64,000 nucleotides of DNA, from NCBI RefSeq assembly GCF_014762705.1, contig NZ_JABURL010000016.1:28796-92795 (forward strand). Reading direction: 5' to 3'. This DNA comes from Cyclobacterium sp. (GTDB lineage: Bacteria > Bacteroidota > Bacteroidia > Cytophagales > Cyclobacteriaceae). A program made the position numbers and the translations under genes. Positions 21,088 to 32,702 of this stretch are shown here, in pieces; the first letter of the stretch is position 1, and every line of letters starts with the position of its first letter. The notes beneath the pieces were generated by a model, which was not told the DNA's origin, did no database searches, and saw only the letters and a program-made list of their open reading frames with translations.

Positions 21088-22474
21088 CTTTTATCCATTT
21101 ATTGATAGGTATAACCAGGCGATCAATATCACCGGCTCCAATGGTGACCAAAACTTCAGGCGGATGTTGTGTGAGGTAGCTTAGCAGGGTTTCTTTGTCC
21201 AGGACCTGTTTTGAGGGGCTGCTTATCCCCTGAAGCAGCATGGATGAAGTAACTCCCGGTATGGGTTGTTCCCTCGCCGGATAGATATCAAGCAATATAA
21301 CCTCATCTGCCAGTGAGAGGCTTTCAGAAAAGCCTACAGCAAAATCTCTCGTCCTGGTAAAGAGGTGGGGTTGAAAGATGGCGGTCAGCCGTTTGCCGGG
21401 ATACATGGCCTTTACAGATTCCAGAAAGGCCCTGATTTCCTCCGGGTGATGGGCGTAGTCATCGATGTAAGTGATTTTATCACTGGTATGAATGCACTCA
21501 AACCTTCTTTTTACCCCCTTATAGGTCTCAATTCCTGCTCTTATCGCTTTTTCTGATAAACCATAATAAAGGCCTACCGCAATGGCTGCCAGGGCATTTT
21601 CTATGTTGTGAAATCCAGGTACTCTTAGTTCTAATCCCTCAATCCGCTCATTCTCCGAAACAAAATCGAAAGTGAAAGAAACAGTCCCGGTTTTGATGTT
21701 TGCCGCATGGACAGCACCTGAAGTCAGCCCGTATTGATGGATCGACGCTGTGCCCAGATCCTGGTCTTTAATTTTTTCGAAGGCTTTTTGATGAATAAAG
21801 AGTTGTCCTTTTGGGTTGCACAGCCGGATGAAGGAAATGAACCCTTCAAGCATCTTTTCGGCATCTCCATAAATATCCAAATGATCCGGGTCTATGCTGG
21901 TCACAATACTTACATTGGGGTGCAGCTGCAGAAAAGAACGGTCAAATTCATCTGCTTCTACCACTACAACCGGTGCTTCTGTACTTCCTTCATCGTGGAG
22001 GATGAGGTTGTTTTGGTAATTTTGGGTAAGACCACCCAAAAAAGCTGCTGTGTTGTGACCGGAATGCTTCAGCAGGTGAGCTATCATGGATGATGTGGTG
22101 GTTTTGCCATGGGTCCCGGCTACAGCCACTGATTCCATGTCTTTGGTTATCATTCCCAATACCGCCGATCTTTTCCTGATTAAAAAACCATTATCCTTGA
22201 AATAAGTATAAAGCTGACTGCTTTCAGGGACTGCAGGAGTCCACACCACCAATTTATTTTTTCCCTGATCTTTAAAGGATGCAGGAATTTGACTGCTATC
22301 ATCCGTATAACTGATTTGCATCCCCTCTTTTTCCAGGGCTGCTGTCAGTGGGGAAGGGGTTTTGTCGTAGCCGTAAACGGGAGTGCCCAGGTGATTGAAC
22401 CAACGGGCAATTGCACTCATACCGATGCCGCCAATTCCGAGAAAATAGACGCTATGTAGGTTTTTCAAGTTCAT
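21077..22474 (-). CDS. murC: UDP-N-acetylmuramate--L-alanine ligase
   Basis: YFLGIGGIGMSAIA, VAGTHGKTTTSSMI, YIDDYAHHPEEIRA. Confidence 0.97.
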   Translation of the reverse strand: MNLKNLHSVYFLGIGGIGMSAIARWFNHLGTPVYGYDKTPSPLTAALEKEGMQISYTDDSSQIPASFKDQGKNKLVVWTPAVPESSQLYTYFKDNGFLIRKRSAVLGMITKDMESVAVAGTHGKTTTSSMIAHLLKHSGHNTAAFLGGLTQNYQNNLILHDEGSTEAPVVVVEADEFDRSFLQLHPNVSIVTSIDPDHLDIYGDAEKMLEGFISFIRLCNPKGQLFIHQKAFEKIKDQDLGTASIHQYGLTSGAVHAANIKTGTVSFTFDFVSENERIEGLELRVPGFHNIENALAAIAVGLYYGLSEKAIRAGIETYKGVKRRFECIHTSDKITYIDDYAHHPEEIRAFLESVKAMYPGKRLTAIFQPHLFTRTRDFAVGFSESLSLADEVILLDIYPAREQPIPGVTSSMLLQGISSPSKQVLDKETLLSYLTQHPPEVLVTIGAGDIDRLVIPINKWIKDGE

Positions 22475-23583
22475 TGCAACATGTTTTCCATTACGTTTAC
22501 GATTTCTTTTGCAGCATCAGGCTTTGCCAGTAATTTTATAGCATTGGATAATTTTTGCTGTTTATCAGGATCCTGGAGCAAGCCAATAACTGTAGGTGCA
22601 AGATCGGCTACGGCCTCACTGTCCTTAAGCAATAAAGCAGCATGTTGGGATACGAATGCCATGGCATTTTTTGTTTGGTGATCTTCTGCCACATTTGGGG
22701 AAGGAATGAAAATGACCGGTTTACCTACCAGGCTCAATTCGGATACGGAAAGGGCTCCGGATCTGGAAATAACCAGGTCTGCCGCCGCATAGGCCAGATC
22801 CATATCCCGGATAAATTCCATAGGATGAATATTTTTTAAACCGGATTCAGCTATTTTTTTGCTCACTTCTTCATGATAAAATTTGCCGGTCTGCCAGAGC
22901 ACCTGGTAACCATTTTTTTCAAATTTCGCCATACTGCCCAGTAAGGCATGGTTGAGGGTTCTGGCGCCCAGGCTTCCGCCTATGGAAAGAATAACCGGTT
23001 TAGCCGGCTGCAATCCAAAATGATTTATCGCCTTTTCTTTTTTATCCCTGAGATCCAGGATGTCTTTTCTTACAGGATTACCCGTATACCGGATCTTTTG
23101 GGCAGGGAAATAGCGGTCCATGTCCGGATAGGCCACACAGATGGCATCTGCTCTTTTGGCCAGGACTTTATTGGTCAGTCCTGCATAGCTGTTTTGTTCC
23201 TGAATAAGGGTGGGGATTTTTTTTCTTTGGGCCGCAAAGAGTACAGGTCCACTGGCATATCCGCCTACTCCTACTACAAGGTGTGGTTTAAAGTTTTTAA
23301 TCAGTTTACTCGCCTTTTGAAGGCTATCAAGGACTTTAAAAGGAAACCATAAATTATCCAGGGTCAGTCTTCTTTGAAGCCCGGCTATCCTGAGTCCCTC
23401 GATCCTATATCCCGCTTCTGGCACTTTTTGCATCTCCATTTTTCCTTCCGCACCCACAAACAGCACCTCACTCTCCGGATATTTTTCATTCCAGGCTTTG
23501 GCAATGGCGATGGCGGGGTAGATATGTCCTCCGGTTCCGCCTCCACTAATGATGATTCGATATGTTTCTTTGTTCCCTTTCAA
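22471..23583 (-). CDS. murG: UDP-GlcNAc--lipid II N-acetylglucosaminyltransferase
   Basis: ISGGGTGGHIYPAIAIA, GVGGYASGPVLFAA, ISRSGALSVSEL. Confidence 0.97.
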   Translation of the reverse strand: MKGNKETYRIIISGGGTGGHIYPAIAIAKAWNEKYPESEVLFVGAEGKMEMQKVPEAGYRIEGLRIAGLQRRLTLDNLWFPFKVLDSLQKASKLIKNFKPHLVVGVGGYASGPVLFAAQRKKIPTLIQEQNSYAGLTNKVLAKRADAICVAYPDMDRYFPAQKIRYTGNPVRKDILDLRDKKEKAINHFGLQPAKPVILSIGGSLGARTLNHALLGSMAKFEKNGYQVLWQTGKFYHEEVSKKIAESGLKNIHPMEFIRDMDLAYAAADLVISRSGALSVSELSLVGKPVIFIPSPNVAEDHQTKNAMAFVSQHAALLLKDSEAVADLAPTVIGLLQDPDKQQKLSNAIKLLAKPDAAKEIVNVMENMLQ

Positions 23584-23587
23584 TTGA

Positions 23588-24757
23588 TCAAACTACTTTT
23601 ACCATATTTTTTGTCATTTTTTCTTCAGCCAGAAATGCATCTTCATGATCTCCTCTGCTAATACTTAATATGATACCCAATGATATCCCGGTAAATATCA
23701 GGGAAGTCCCTCCCATACTGACCATGGGTAGAGGCAATCCGGTAATCGGTACCAAACCTACCGCCACACCCATATTGATCATGGCTTGAATGACCAGGGA
23801 AAAACTGAGGCCCGCAGACAACAGCCCTCCAAATGGTCGGGTGGAAATGGCTACTACCCGCATGCCCCTGTAAAGCAAGGCCAGGTACAGAAACAGTACT
23901 AACCCTCCACCAACCATGCCATATTCTTCAATAATAATGGCATAAATAAAATCCGAATAGGGATGGGGTAGGATATTTCTTTGTTCACTTTTTCCTGGTC
24001 CCTTTCCTGTGATCCCACCTGTGGCAATGGCGATGTAGGAATGCTTTGCCTGAAAAGGAATCTCGCTGGGTTCCTTATCCATGAATTTTTCTATCCTTGA
24101 AAAGAATACTCCGCCTCTTTGCCCCATGAAGATGGCCGTGCTTAATACCATGGCTCCTACCATGCATACCACCAGGAGGTATTTAACCGGTACCCTGCCT
24201 ATAAACATCAGCAGCAGGCAGGTAGCCAATAGCATGACCGCAGTGGACATGTTGGCGATGGCAATCAAAAGGCAAATGATACCAATCCAGATAATCAGGG
24301 GAATAAATGTGATTTTGATATTTGTAATCTGCCGCTGCCTTTTAGCCAGCATTCCTGCCACCGCGGCTATAAGTGCCAGTTTTGCCAAATCTGATGGTTG
24401 AAATGCCTGATCAATAATAGGTATGGTTATCCATCGGCTTGCCTCATTGATCTTGGACCCGAACATATAAGTGACCAAAAGCAGGGGCACACTTACCCAT
24501 AAGGCAAACAGACTCAATTTGGAGAAATATTTATAGGGGATGTTGTGAATCGCCCACATGACCACCAGGCTGGTGATAATCAGCGCACTGTGCTTGAACA
24601 GGTAAATTTCGGTGTTGCCTCCCATTTTTCTATAGGCCAGTGATCCAGTGGCTGAGTATACCGCCAAAATACTGATCAGGGACAATAGCAGTACAATGGC
24701 CCAAATGATCGGGTCGCCTTTCAGGTTCTCTTCCAGCCAAACTTTTATTTTCACCAT
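23588..24757 (-). CDS. ftsW: FtsW/RodA/SpoVE family division protein
   Basis: Polytopic; GLPLPMVSMGGTSLIF, GPGKSEQRNILPHPYSDFIYAIIIEEYG. Confidence 0.95.
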   Translation of the reverse strand: MVKIKVWLEENLKGDPIIWAIVLLLSLISILAVYSATGSLAYRKMGGNTEIYLFKHSALIITSLVVMWAIHNIPYKYFSKLSLFALWVSVPLLLVTYMFGSKINEASRWITIPIIDQAFQPSDLAKLALIAAVAGMLAKRQRQITNIKITFIPLIIWIGIICLLIAIANMSTAVMLLATCLLLMFIGRVPVKYLLVVCMVGAMVLSTAIFMGQRGGVFFSRIEKFMDKEPSEIPFQAKHSYIAIATGGITGKGPGKSEQRNILPHPYSDFIYAIIIEEYGMVGGGLVLFLYLALLYRGMRVVAISTRPFGGLLSAGLSFSLVIQAMINMGVAVGLVPITGLPLPMVSMGGTSLIFTGISLGIILSISRGDHEDAFLAEEKMTKNMVKVV

Positions 24758-26103
24758 TATTGCTCTTGTTTCAATTTTAAAACCCCGGCCTTGAATTGAT
24801 TGCCCCGATCTTCATAATTTTTGAAAAGATCAAAACTGGCACATGCCGGTGATAGTAATACTACGTCTCCTGCCCTTCCTTTCTCCAGAGCCCATTGAAT
24901 GGCCTGGGCCATGTTCTGGGTTTCAAGGATTTCCGGGATTTTTCCCGAAAAGGCCTTTTTAAGCTTTTCGTTGTTTTTGCCCAGGCAGATCAATACCTGT
25001 ACATGATTGGTTATTTTGTCTTCCAATAGTCCATAATCATTGCCCTTATCCACCCCTCCGGCAATCCATATAAGCGGGGCTTCAAATGCTTCCAGCGCAA
25101 AGGCCGTGGCATCTACATTGGTACCTTTGCTGTCATTTACAAAAAGGACTCCCCCGATAGTGGCCACAGATTCCATTCTATGCGCTGCATTTACAAAACT
25201 TTTCAGGCCTTCCCCCAGGCTCCCGGGATCGGCTCCAGCCAGCCTGGCTGCCAGCAGTGCAGCCATGGTGTTGAGTTGGTTATGCCGTCCTTTAAGGGCC
25301 ATTTTTTCAAGGGGCCAGGAGCAGCTGCCTTCATGGGTTTGCACCACCAACTCATTTTCCCGTAGGTAGGATTTGGTATCAGGACCACATTCCATATCAA
25401 AGGGGAAAAGCTCCGGGCTTCCCTGCATTTTCCGGATGGCTGCGGATATATTTTTATCTGCTTCATGGAAGATGAATTGATCGCCCCCTGCCATTTTTGC
25501 CGTCAGCTTTACTTTGGTCGCCGCATACAGAGACAAGTCATAATTGTACCGGTCCAAATGGTCCGGGGTGATGTTAAGCAAAACGGCGATTTTTGGCCTG
25601 AAATTCTCAAATCCTTCGATCTGAAAACTACTCACTTCCAATACCCACCAATCGTGATCTTCATGGGAGAGCTGTAATGCCCAGCTCTGTCCTACGTTCC
25701 CTCCGATGCCTGCATCCATTCCGGCTGCCCGCATCAGGTGGTGCGTGAGTAATGTCGTGGTGGTTTTGCCATTGGTACCGGTGATGGCGATGACTTTTCC
25801 TCGGGAAAAACCGTAGGCAAATTCCAATTCATCTATTACCCGTTTCCCTGATGAAAGTAATTTTTCTATCAAGGGGTTTGAAAAAGGGATTCCCGGGCTT
25901 TTTATCAGGGTATCCGCATCCATTAATTTTTCAAGAGAATGTTGCTCTTCTTCAAATGCAATCCCCTTTTCCAGATATGTTTTTTTCTTTTCGGCGCTTA
26001 TTTTTCCGCCATCGGACACAAAAACCTCGTGCCCGTTTTTATGGGCCAGTAAAGCTGCGCCAAAACCGCTTTCTCCAGATCCTATGATAGCTGTTTTTTG
26101 CAT
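24757..26103 (-). CDS. murD: UDP-N-acetylmuramoylalanine--D-glutamate ligase
   Basis: [53 protein letters not shown]. Confidence 0.97.
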   Translation of the reverse strand: MQKTAIIGSGESGFGAALLAHKNGHEVFVSDGGKISAEKKKTYLEKGIAFEEEQHSLEKLMDADTLIKSPGIPFSNPLIEKLLSSGKRVIDELEFAYGFSRGKVIAITGTNGKTTTTLLTHHLMRAAGMDAGIGGNVGQSWALQLSHEDHDWWVLEVSSFQIEGFENFRPKIAVLLNITPDHLDRYNYDLSLYAATKVKLTAKMAGGDQFIFHEADKNISAAIRKMQGSPELFPFDMECGPDTKSYLRENELVVQTHEGSCSWPLEKMALKGRHNQLNTMAALLAARLAGADPGSLGEGLKSFVNAAHRMESVATIGGVLFVNDSKGTNVDATAFALEAFEAPLIWIAGGVDKGNDYGLLEDKITNHVQVLICLGKNNEKLKKAFSGKIPEILETQNMAQAIQWALEKGRAGDVVLLSPACASFDLFKNYEDRGNQFKAGVLKLKQEQ

Positions 26104-27315
26104 TTACCTTAGTTTTAGTGTTGCCAATGCCATGATGGCAAACAAAATTCCCAAAATCCAGAACCTTACCGTTATTTTGGCTTCAGGAATATTTTTTTTC
26201 TGGTAATGGTGGTGCAGGGGAGACATCAGGAAAATCCTACGGCCTTCCCCAAATTTCTTTTTGGTATATTTAAAATAGCTCACCTGAATGATCACAGAGA
26301 GCAATTCAATCAGAAAAATGCCACATAAGATAGGTAGCAAAAGCTCCTTTCTCAATACCAGGGAGAGTACTGCGATCACTCCTCCTATCATGAGACTTCC
26401 CGTGTCTCCCATAAAAACCTGGGCCGGATAGGAATTGTACCAAAGAAAACCCACACAGGCTCCCACGAATGCTGAGCAGAATATCACCAGCTCTCCGGAA
26501 TTTGGGATAAACATGACATTCAGGTATTGGGAAAATATGGCATTGCCACTGATATAGGCATAAATGGCTATGGTAAGTCCAATTATGGCCGAAGTGCCTG
26601 CTGCCAGTCCATCTATTCCATCGGTGATATTGGCACCATTGGAGACTGCCGTAACCACAAATATGACCAGGATGATGTAAAAAAACGGGGTGAAATTTTC
26701 TCCCAGAAACCCAAAAACGACATCATAGTTGAGCTCATTGTTTTTAAGAAAAGGAATGGTGGTTTTCATGGATTTGACATCCTGAAAGGCAGGGGTGTCT
26801 ACTACGCCTTCTGCTATGGAAACCGTGTCCTGAAATTCCCGCACCACCACGTCTTGGTGAAAATACAAGGTGACCCCAACGATGATCCCTATGCTGACCT
26901 GTCCGGCAATTTTGAACCATCCGGCCAAGCCTTCCTTGTTTTTTTTGAATACCTTGATATAATCATCCAGGAAACCGATACCGCCTAGCCAGAGGGTGGT
27001 GACCAATAGCAAAATGATGTAAATGTTGTAGATATTGGCAAATAGCAGGGTAGGAATGACAATGGCGGCCATGATCATCAAGCCACCCATGGTTGGTGTT
27101 CCTTTTTTCTCCATTTGACCTTGCAGGCCAAGTTCTCTGACGGATTCCCCAATCGATTTTTTCCTGATCCAGTCGATGATGGTTTTACCCAAAGTGATGG
27201 TGATCAAAAGGGAAAAAAAAGCGGCCATTCCTGCACGGAATGAAATGTACCGGAATACCCCCGCACCCGGAAAATCAAATTTTTGGTCGATATAATCAAA
27301 AAGATGGTAGAGCAT
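26104..27315 (-). CDS. mraY: Phospho-N-acetylmuramoyl-pentapeptide transferase
   Basis: [45 protein letters not shown]. Confidence 0.97.
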   Translation of the reverse strand: MLYHLFDYIDQKFDFPGAGVFRYISFRAGMAAFFSLLITITLGKTIIDWIRKKSIGESVRELGLQGQMEKKGTPTMGGLMIMAAIVIPTLLFANIYNIYIILLLVTTLWLGGIGFLDDYIKVFKKNKEGLAGWFKIAGQVSIGIIVGVTLYFHQDVVVREFQDTVSIAEGVVDTPAFQDVKSMKTTIPFLKNNELNYDVVFGFLGENFTPFFYIILVIFVVTAVSNGANITDGIDGLAAGTSAIIGLTIAIYAYISGNAIFSQYLNVMFIPNSGELVIFCSAFVGACVGFLWYNSYPAQVFMGDTGSLMIGGVIAVLSLVLRKELLLPILCGIFLIELLSVIIQVSYFKYTKKKFGEGRRIFLMSPLHHHYQKKNIPEAKITVRFWILGILFAIMALATLKLR

Positions 27316-27316
27316 T

Positions 27317-28783
27317 TTATTCCTGATGTAATAAATTCAAAAACTCCTTAACAATTTCTTTATCATCAAATGGGTGTTTTACCCCTTTGATTTCCTGGTA
27401 AGTCTCATGACCTTTTCCTGCAATCAGGATGATGTCTCCTTTTTCTGCCATGCTGCATGCTGTTTTAATGGCAGCCCTTCTGTCTGCTATGGTGAGTGTT
27501 TTTTTTTGGTCTATAGGGCTGATACCTGATTCCATTTCCTGAATTATGGTCATGGGATCCTCATCCCGTGGGTTATCGGAAGTGAATAGGACCTTGTCGC
27601 TGAGCTGGCAGGCAATTTTTGCCATTACCGGCCTTTTTGTTTTGTCCCTGTTTCCACCACAACCTATCAGGGTGATCAGGGTTTCTCCTCCTGTCCGCAA
27701 TTTTTGAATGGTTTTCAGGACATTTTCCAGAGCATCGGGTGTATGGGCATAATCGATAATGGCAGTGATGCCGGCATGTACGACCTGATCAAACCTTCCT
27801 ACAGCTCCTTTAAGCTTGGATAATTGCCGCAAAACTTCTTCCTCCTCTTCTCCCAAAAGCATGGCAATTCCCAGTACTCCTAAAAGATTATAGGCGTTGA
27901 ATTCCCCGATTAACCGGAACCATACCTGTTTTCCTTCCAGATCAAGCTCTAACCCATGGAGGGAATTACCTAGAATTTTTGCCTTGAAGTCTGCAGGGTA
28001 TTTCAAACCGAAGGTGAATTTTCGGGCTTTACTGTTTTGTACCATGATCAAACCCCGCTTATCGTCGGCATTTACAAGCGCAAAGGCTTCCCTGGGTAAT
28101 TCGTCAAACAATTTTTTCTTTGCCTCAATATAGGCATCAAAGCTACCGTGGTAATCCAGGTGGTCATGACTGATATTGCTGAATAATGCACCCGTAAATT
28201 GCAATCCGGCTGTTCTTTCCTGTACGATGGCGTGCGAACTGGCTTCCATGAAACAGTGTGTGCAACCCTCTTTCAGCATTTGGATGAGCAGCTCATTGAT
28301 GGCTATGGCATCAGGGGTAGTATGGCTGGCAGGTATGGTCTTGTTGTCAATTTTATTTTCCACCGTAGAAATCAAGCCGCAGGTATACCCCAATTCGGAA
28401 AAAAGCTGGTGTAGCAGCGTTACCGTGGTGGTCTTACCATTGGTACCGGTCACTGCCACCAGGTTGAGTTTCCGGGAGGGGTTGCCATAAAAGTTAGCCG
28501 CCATAAGTCCCAGAGATTTTGGGCTGTTAAGTACTTGAACATAGGTAATGCCTTCCCGCAGGTTCTCGGGCATACTTTCGCAAACTACGGCTACCGCTCC
28601 CATATCCAGGGCCTTTTCGATAAAGTCATGCCCATTTACCTGAGTCCCTGGAAGGGCCACGAAAACTGATCCTTCCGTTACCTTCCTGCTGTCAAAGACC
28701 AATTGGTTGATATCCATTTCCATATCACCTTTGGTGGAGACCAGAGAAACTTTATACAATATGTCTTTTAACTTTTGGCTCAA
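27317..28783 (-). CDS. murE: UDP-MurNAc-tripeptide synthetase
   Basis: [56 protein letters not shown]. Confidence 0.96.
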   Translation of the reverse strand: MSQKLKDILYKVSLVSTKGDMEMDINQLVFDSRKVTEGSVFVALPGTQVNGHDFIEKALDMGAVAVVCESMPENLREGITYVQVLNSPKSLGLMAANFYGNPSRKLNLVAVTGTNGKTTTVTLLHQLFSELGYTCGLISTVENKIDNKTIPASHTTPDAIAINELLIQMLKEGCTHCFMEASSHAIVQERTAGLQFTGALFSNISHDHLDYHGSFDAYIEAKKKLFDELPREAFALVNADDKRGLIMVQNSKARKFTFGLKYPADFKAKILGNSLHGLELDLEGKQVWFRLIGEFNAYNLLGVLGIAMLLGEEEEEVLRQLSKLKGAVGRFDQVVHAGITAIIDYAHTPDALENVLKTIQKLRTGGETLITLIGCGGNRDKTKRPVMAKIACQLSDKVLFTSDNPRDEDPMTIIQEMESGISPIDQKKTLTIADRRAAIKTACSMAEKGDIILIAGKGHETYQEIKGVKHPFDDKEIVKEFLNLLHQE

Positions 28784-30888
28784 CTTAATGTTAATTTAAT
28801 GATTTGATCTTTTCTGAATGAACTTCCCTTGTGAAGTGACTGGGAGGCAACCCTGCCTTTACCTGAAAACTCCACCCGTAATCCTTTATTTTCCAGAATG
28901 TAAATGGCATCTCTTAGTGTCATGCCTGTTACATCAGGTACCAAAGGGGCTTCAACTTCATTGCCTACCCAATGAATGGATTTGTTGGAAACAGTGGATT
29001 GGACCCAGGTTTCATCTCCCGCATAATGATTGGAAATGCCCATGCTGTTACAGATCATTCGCAACTCTTCAACATTTCCGGCCCGGATGTAAGGAAAGGT
29101 TTCTAGGTCGACTTTGGGCTGTTCCTTTGAGGAAGCCTTACTGTCTTGCATATCCATATCCTGGGCATAAATCTTGTCCGCGATTTCCCTAAACACAGGG
29201 GCAGAGATATCACCGCCATAGGCATTGAACCCTTTAGGGCTATCGATTACGATAATGGCACTGTATTTAGGCTTGTCTGCAGGGAAAAAGCCTGCAAAAG
29301 AAGTGAAATACTTTTGTGTGTACCTCCCGTTTTCCAGCTTTTGGGCAGTACCTGTTTTACCTGCAATACTGTATGTCTCATTTTTGATGTTCCTTGCAGT
29401 TCCCCTGTCTACTACTCCTTTCAAAAGGCTTTGCAGCTGTTGAATGGTTTTCTCAGAGGCGATGTTACTTTTGATGGTTTCCGGCCGGTATTTTTTTTCT
29501 ATGGCATTCCCTCTGGAAATTTCCTTGACGATTAGAGGCTTTACCATGTCACCTCCATTGGCAATGGCATTGTAAAAAGCCAGGGTTTGCAGGGGAGTAA
29601 TCTTCAATTCATAACCAATTGACATCCATGGGAGAGTGGTACCGTACCAGTCATTTTTTTCAGGATCCTTAAAATAGGGAATGCCTTCACCTTTCAACTG
29701 AAATCCCAATGGTTGATCCAATTTAATCTTTTTGATATATTCCATGAAGCGATGGGGCTGATGTCCGAAATGTTCGTGGACCATTTTTGAAATACCCACA
29801 TTGGAGGACTTTTCAAACACTTCCCTAACTGTGAGTTTCCCATAGCCACCATTTCTGGCATCCCTCATATATCGGTCATAGAACTTATAGGTACCGTTTC
29901 CCGTGTCTATGCTGTCTTGCAGGTTGATTTTTCCCTCTTCCAGCAAGGCAAGCATGGAAAGCAGTTTAAAGGTCGATCCTGGCTCCGTTAGCCCTTGTTC
30001 ACCTACAGCATAATTATAATATTCTCCGTATCCGTAGCCATTTTTGTTTTTTTGCAAATTGGCAATGGCTTTGATATGTCCGGTGCTGACTTCCATAACG
30101 ATCACGGAGCCATAAGCAGCATCCTTATTCATCAACTGCCTGAGCAGGGCCGATTCTGCGACATCCTGTATGTTGACATCCAGCGTTGTGACAATATCGT
30201 AACCATCTGTAGGCTTGATGTCCTCGGCATCATGTAAGGGTTTCCAACTGCCTCCGGCTATTTTCTGAAACAAAGCCTCCCCATTTCTGCCTTCCAGGAA
30301 ATCATTGAAACTGTATTCCAGACCAACCCCATATTGGTCTTCATTTAAAAAGCCCACTGTTCTTCCTGCCAGATTTTTAAATGGTCGGTACCTTTTATCG
30401 ATTTTCTCAAAAATCACGCCTCCTCCCATTCTGCCTTCTCTGAAGACAGGCCAGGTCATCATTTCCAGTTTATCCTGGTAGCCGATTTGTTTTCTGTTTA
30501 AAATCAGGTATTTTTTTCCCTGATTCCGGGCATCCAGTATCATACGCTTATAGGCAGCAGCAGAGCGGTCCCTGTAAAACCCGGAAAGTTTGATAGCAAG
30601 ACTGTCGATACCGGATTTTAAAACATTTTCCGAGCTGATATAAGGATCCATGGCTACCCTGTAGAATGGCAAGCTGGTGGCTAAAAGACTTCCGTTTCCG
30701 CTGTAAATATTGCCGCGGGTAGCTTTCACCGGACGGTATTGCAGGTTAATTTCTTCCGACATTTTCCGCCACCGGTCACCCTCCACCAATTGTATGGTGG
30801 CAATCCTGTAAAAAATAGCACCAGCGATCAGGGTTACCACCAAAAAGGAAACCCTGACACGGAGCAATATGGATTTTTTTATATTCAC
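28780..30888 (-). CDS. ftsI: Penicillin-binding protein (FtsI/PBP3-like) with C-terminal PASTA domain
   Basis: STFKLL, SSNVG, KTGTAQ catalytic triad motifs; C-terminal VPDVTGMTLRDAIYILENKGLRV PASTA motif. Confidence 0.95.
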   Translation of the reverse strand: MNIKKSILLRVRVSFLVVTLIAGAIFYRIATIQLVEGDRWRKMSEEINLQYRPVKATRGNIYSGNGSLLATSLPFYRVAMDPYISSENVLKSGIDSLAIKLSGFYRDRSAAAYKRMILDARNQGKKYLILNRKQIGYQDKLEMMTWPVFREGRMGGGVIFEKIDKRYRPFKNLAGRTVGFLNEDQYGVGLEYSFNDFLEGRNGEALFQKIAGGSWKPLHDAEDIKPTDGYDIVTTLDVNIQDVAESALLRQLMNKDAAYGSVIVMEVSTGHIKAIANLQKNKNGYGYGEYYNYAVGEQGLTEPGSTFKLLSMLALLEEGKINLQDSIDTGNGTYKFYDRYMRDARNGGYGKLTVREVFEKSSNVGISKMVHEHFGHQPHRFMEYIKKIKLDQPLGFQLKGEGIPYFKDPEKNDWYGTTLPWMSIGYELKITPLQTLAFYNAIANGGDMVKPLIVKEISRGNAIEKKYRPETIKSNIASEKTIQQLQSLLKGVVDRGTARNIKNETYSIAGKTGTAQKLENGRYTQKYFTSFAGFFPADKPKYSAIIVIDSPKGFNAYGGDISAPVFREIADKIYAQDMDMQDSKASSKEQPKVDLETFPYIRAGNVEELRMICNSMGISNHYAGDETWVQSTVSNKSIHWVGNEVEAPLVPDVTGMTLRDAIYILENKGLRVEFSGKGRVASQSLHKGSSFRKDQIIKLTLS

Positions 30889-31265
30889 TTTTCCAAAACT
30901 ATTTTTTGTGGTGGTTCTTCAATTTCGCCTATTCCCAAGGGTTGAATTTTCTTCGCAACTTCAGATTGCTTACTGGCATACATGTATTCTGCTTCCAGCG
31001 TGGTGACATCTGCACGCAGGTCTTCGACTTCCTGCTGCATGCGGTCGATTTTTCTAATGGTATTTTCTGCCTGGTGATTACTCCAGATATAAATCATGGC
31101 CAGAAAGGCAGCATACAAAAAGGGAGGTACCAACCTTACTGGCACATTTTCTCCCAATAGTCCACTCACATCCAGTCTTTGCTCCATGAATGTGAAAGGG
31201 TTGAACCATGATTTTTTTACTTTTCCCGTAGGTCTTATTGGTTTCTTAAAAGAATTCCGTCCCAT
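30885..31265 (-). CDS. FtsL-like cell division protein
   Basis: Small single-TM coiled-coil protein between rsmH and ftsI. Confidence 0.85.
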   Translation of the reverse strand: MGRNSFKKPIRPTGKVKKSWFNPFTFMEQRLDVSGLLGENVPVRLVPPFLYAAFLAMIYIWSNHQAENTIRKIDRMQQEVEDLRADVTTLEAEYMYASKQSEVAKKIQPLGIGEIEEPPQKIVLEK

Positions 31266-31267
31266 AA

Positions 31268-32173
31268 TCAGTTTTTTCTTGCAATTCTTAGTTTGGCACT
31301 CCTTGCTCTTTTATTCTCACCCACTTCTGATGCATCAGCAATTATGGCTTTCCGGCTTACCGGTTCCAAAGGCCGTACCGGATTTCCATAGAAATCTTTT
31401 TCCAATTCTCCATGGAGCTTTCCTTTGGCTATCATGTTTTTTACCATTCTGTCTTCCAGGGAATGATAACTCATTACCACCAATCGCCCTCCTGTTTTCA
31501 GCAAATCAATACTTTGATCCAGCATTTCTTCCAATGCAGCCATTTCCTGATTGACTTCTATCCGGATGGCCTGAAAGACTTGTGCTGCATATTTGGCATA
31601 CTTTCCCTTTGGCGCATATTTGTCCAGAAGTTTTTTAAAATCAGGTATGCTCCCGAAGGGTGAGCCGGTCCTGCTGCTTACAATAGCTTTTGCCAGGGTT
31701 TTTGCATTCCTAACCTCTCCATACATCCCGAATACCCTGTGTAATTCCTCCTCTGAATAATTATTCAAAACGTATGCTGCCGTAAGTTCTCCCGATTGAC
31801 TCATGCGCATGTCTAACTTTCCTTCAAACCGTGTGGAAAAACCGCGCTCAGCTTTGTCTATCTGGTGAGAAGATACCCCAAGATCAGCCAATATCCCATC
31901 CACTTTTGTTACTCCATATATTCTCAGATACCGTTTCAAATCCCTGAAATTGGCCATAATGAAGGTGAAGTTTTCATTTTCAGGTATATTACTGGCCGCA
32001 TCCGGATCCTGGTCAAATCCATACAAATGCCCTTTGTCCAAATGCTTCAGAATTTCACGGGAGTGACCACCTCCACCAAAAGTGAGGTCAACATAGACTC
32101 CATTGGGATCTATGGCCAATCCTGAGATGCAGGCTTCAAGCATGACGGGGATATGGTATGCTGGATTATCCAC
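31268..32173 (-). CDS. rsmH: 16S rRNA (cytosine1402-N4)-methyltransferase
   Basis: YHIPVMLEACISGL, VDLTFGGGGHSREIL, VMSYHSLEDRMVKN. Confidence 0.97.
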   Translation of the reverse strand: MDNPAYHIPVMLEACISGLAIDPNGVYVDLTFGGGGHSREILKHLDKGHLYGFDQDPDAASNIPENENFTFIMANFRDLKRYLRIYGVTKVDGILADLGVSSHQIDKAERGFSTRFEGKLDMRMSQSGELTAAYVLNNYSEEELHRVFGMYGEVRNAKTLAKAIVSSRTGSPFGSIPDFKKLLDKYAPKGKYAKYAAQVFQAIRIEVNQEMAALEEMLDQSIDLLKTGGRLVVMSYHSLEDRMVKNMIAKGKLHGELEKDFYGNPVRPLEPVSRKAIIADASEVGENKRARSAKLRIARKN

Positions 32174-32615
32174 TTTTACCTAAAAACTTTTTGTTCAAAC
32201 TTTTGTAGGTAGCCTCCTCTTTGGCTGAAAATTCTTCATGTAGATCCGGGTTCCAAATTTCTATCTTGGTTCCTATTCCAATGACAGTGGCATCTTTTCC
32301 CAACTGGGCATGGCGGAGCATGTTTTTAGGAATGACAAACCTACCTGTTGCATCCAGTTCTACCGGAGACTCTCTTCTAAAGAAAGATCTTTTAAAGGCC
32401 CTGACCTCATCATCGGTATCGTCCAGGCTGGCCAATTTGCTATGGTCCTTTCGGACCTCTAGCATTGGAATCAATTCCAGACAGGGTTCCAAACCTTTAC
32501 GCAGCATCATTTCCTGACCTAAGGATTCTGGTAATAATGCCTTCATTTTAGAAGGCAATACCAACCTGCCCTTAGCATCAAGTTTACATTCAAACTCACC
32601 GGTGAAAGATGCCAT
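32166..32615 (-). CDS. mraZ: Transcriptional regulator MraZ
   Basis: FECKLDAKGRLVLPSKMKALL and ELDATGRFVIPKNM duplicated AbrB-like folds. Confidence 0.96.
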   Translation of the reverse strand: MASFTGEFECKLDAKGRLVLPSKMKALLPESLGQEMMLRKGLEPCLELIPMLEVRKDHSKLASLDDTDDEVRAFKRSFFRRESPVELDATGRFVIPKNMLRHAQLGKDATVIGIGTKIEIWNPDLHEEFSAKEEATYKSLNKKFLGKSG

Positions 32616-32658
32616 ACCGCTACTACCTTAATTTATGATTACAAAAGTAGTAAATAGC

Positions 32659-32698
32659 CAAACACTTTTTACCACTTTGCCCCACTTTTTACCACATT
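32659..32698 (-). promoter_or_regulatory. Candidate MraZ operator (four tandem 10-bp units)
   Basis: Minus strand AATGTGGTAA-AAAGTGGGGC-AAAGTGGTAA-AAAGTGTTTG, matching AAAGTGKNNN three times plus one near match, about 44 bp upstream of the mraZ start. Confidence 0.85.
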
Positions 32699-32702
32699 CC
32701 TA

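Noticed and set aside
17310-32615. dcw cluster missing murF, murB and ddl as a possible novelty
   Set aside because: This gene set and order is usual for Bacteroidota; not unusual.
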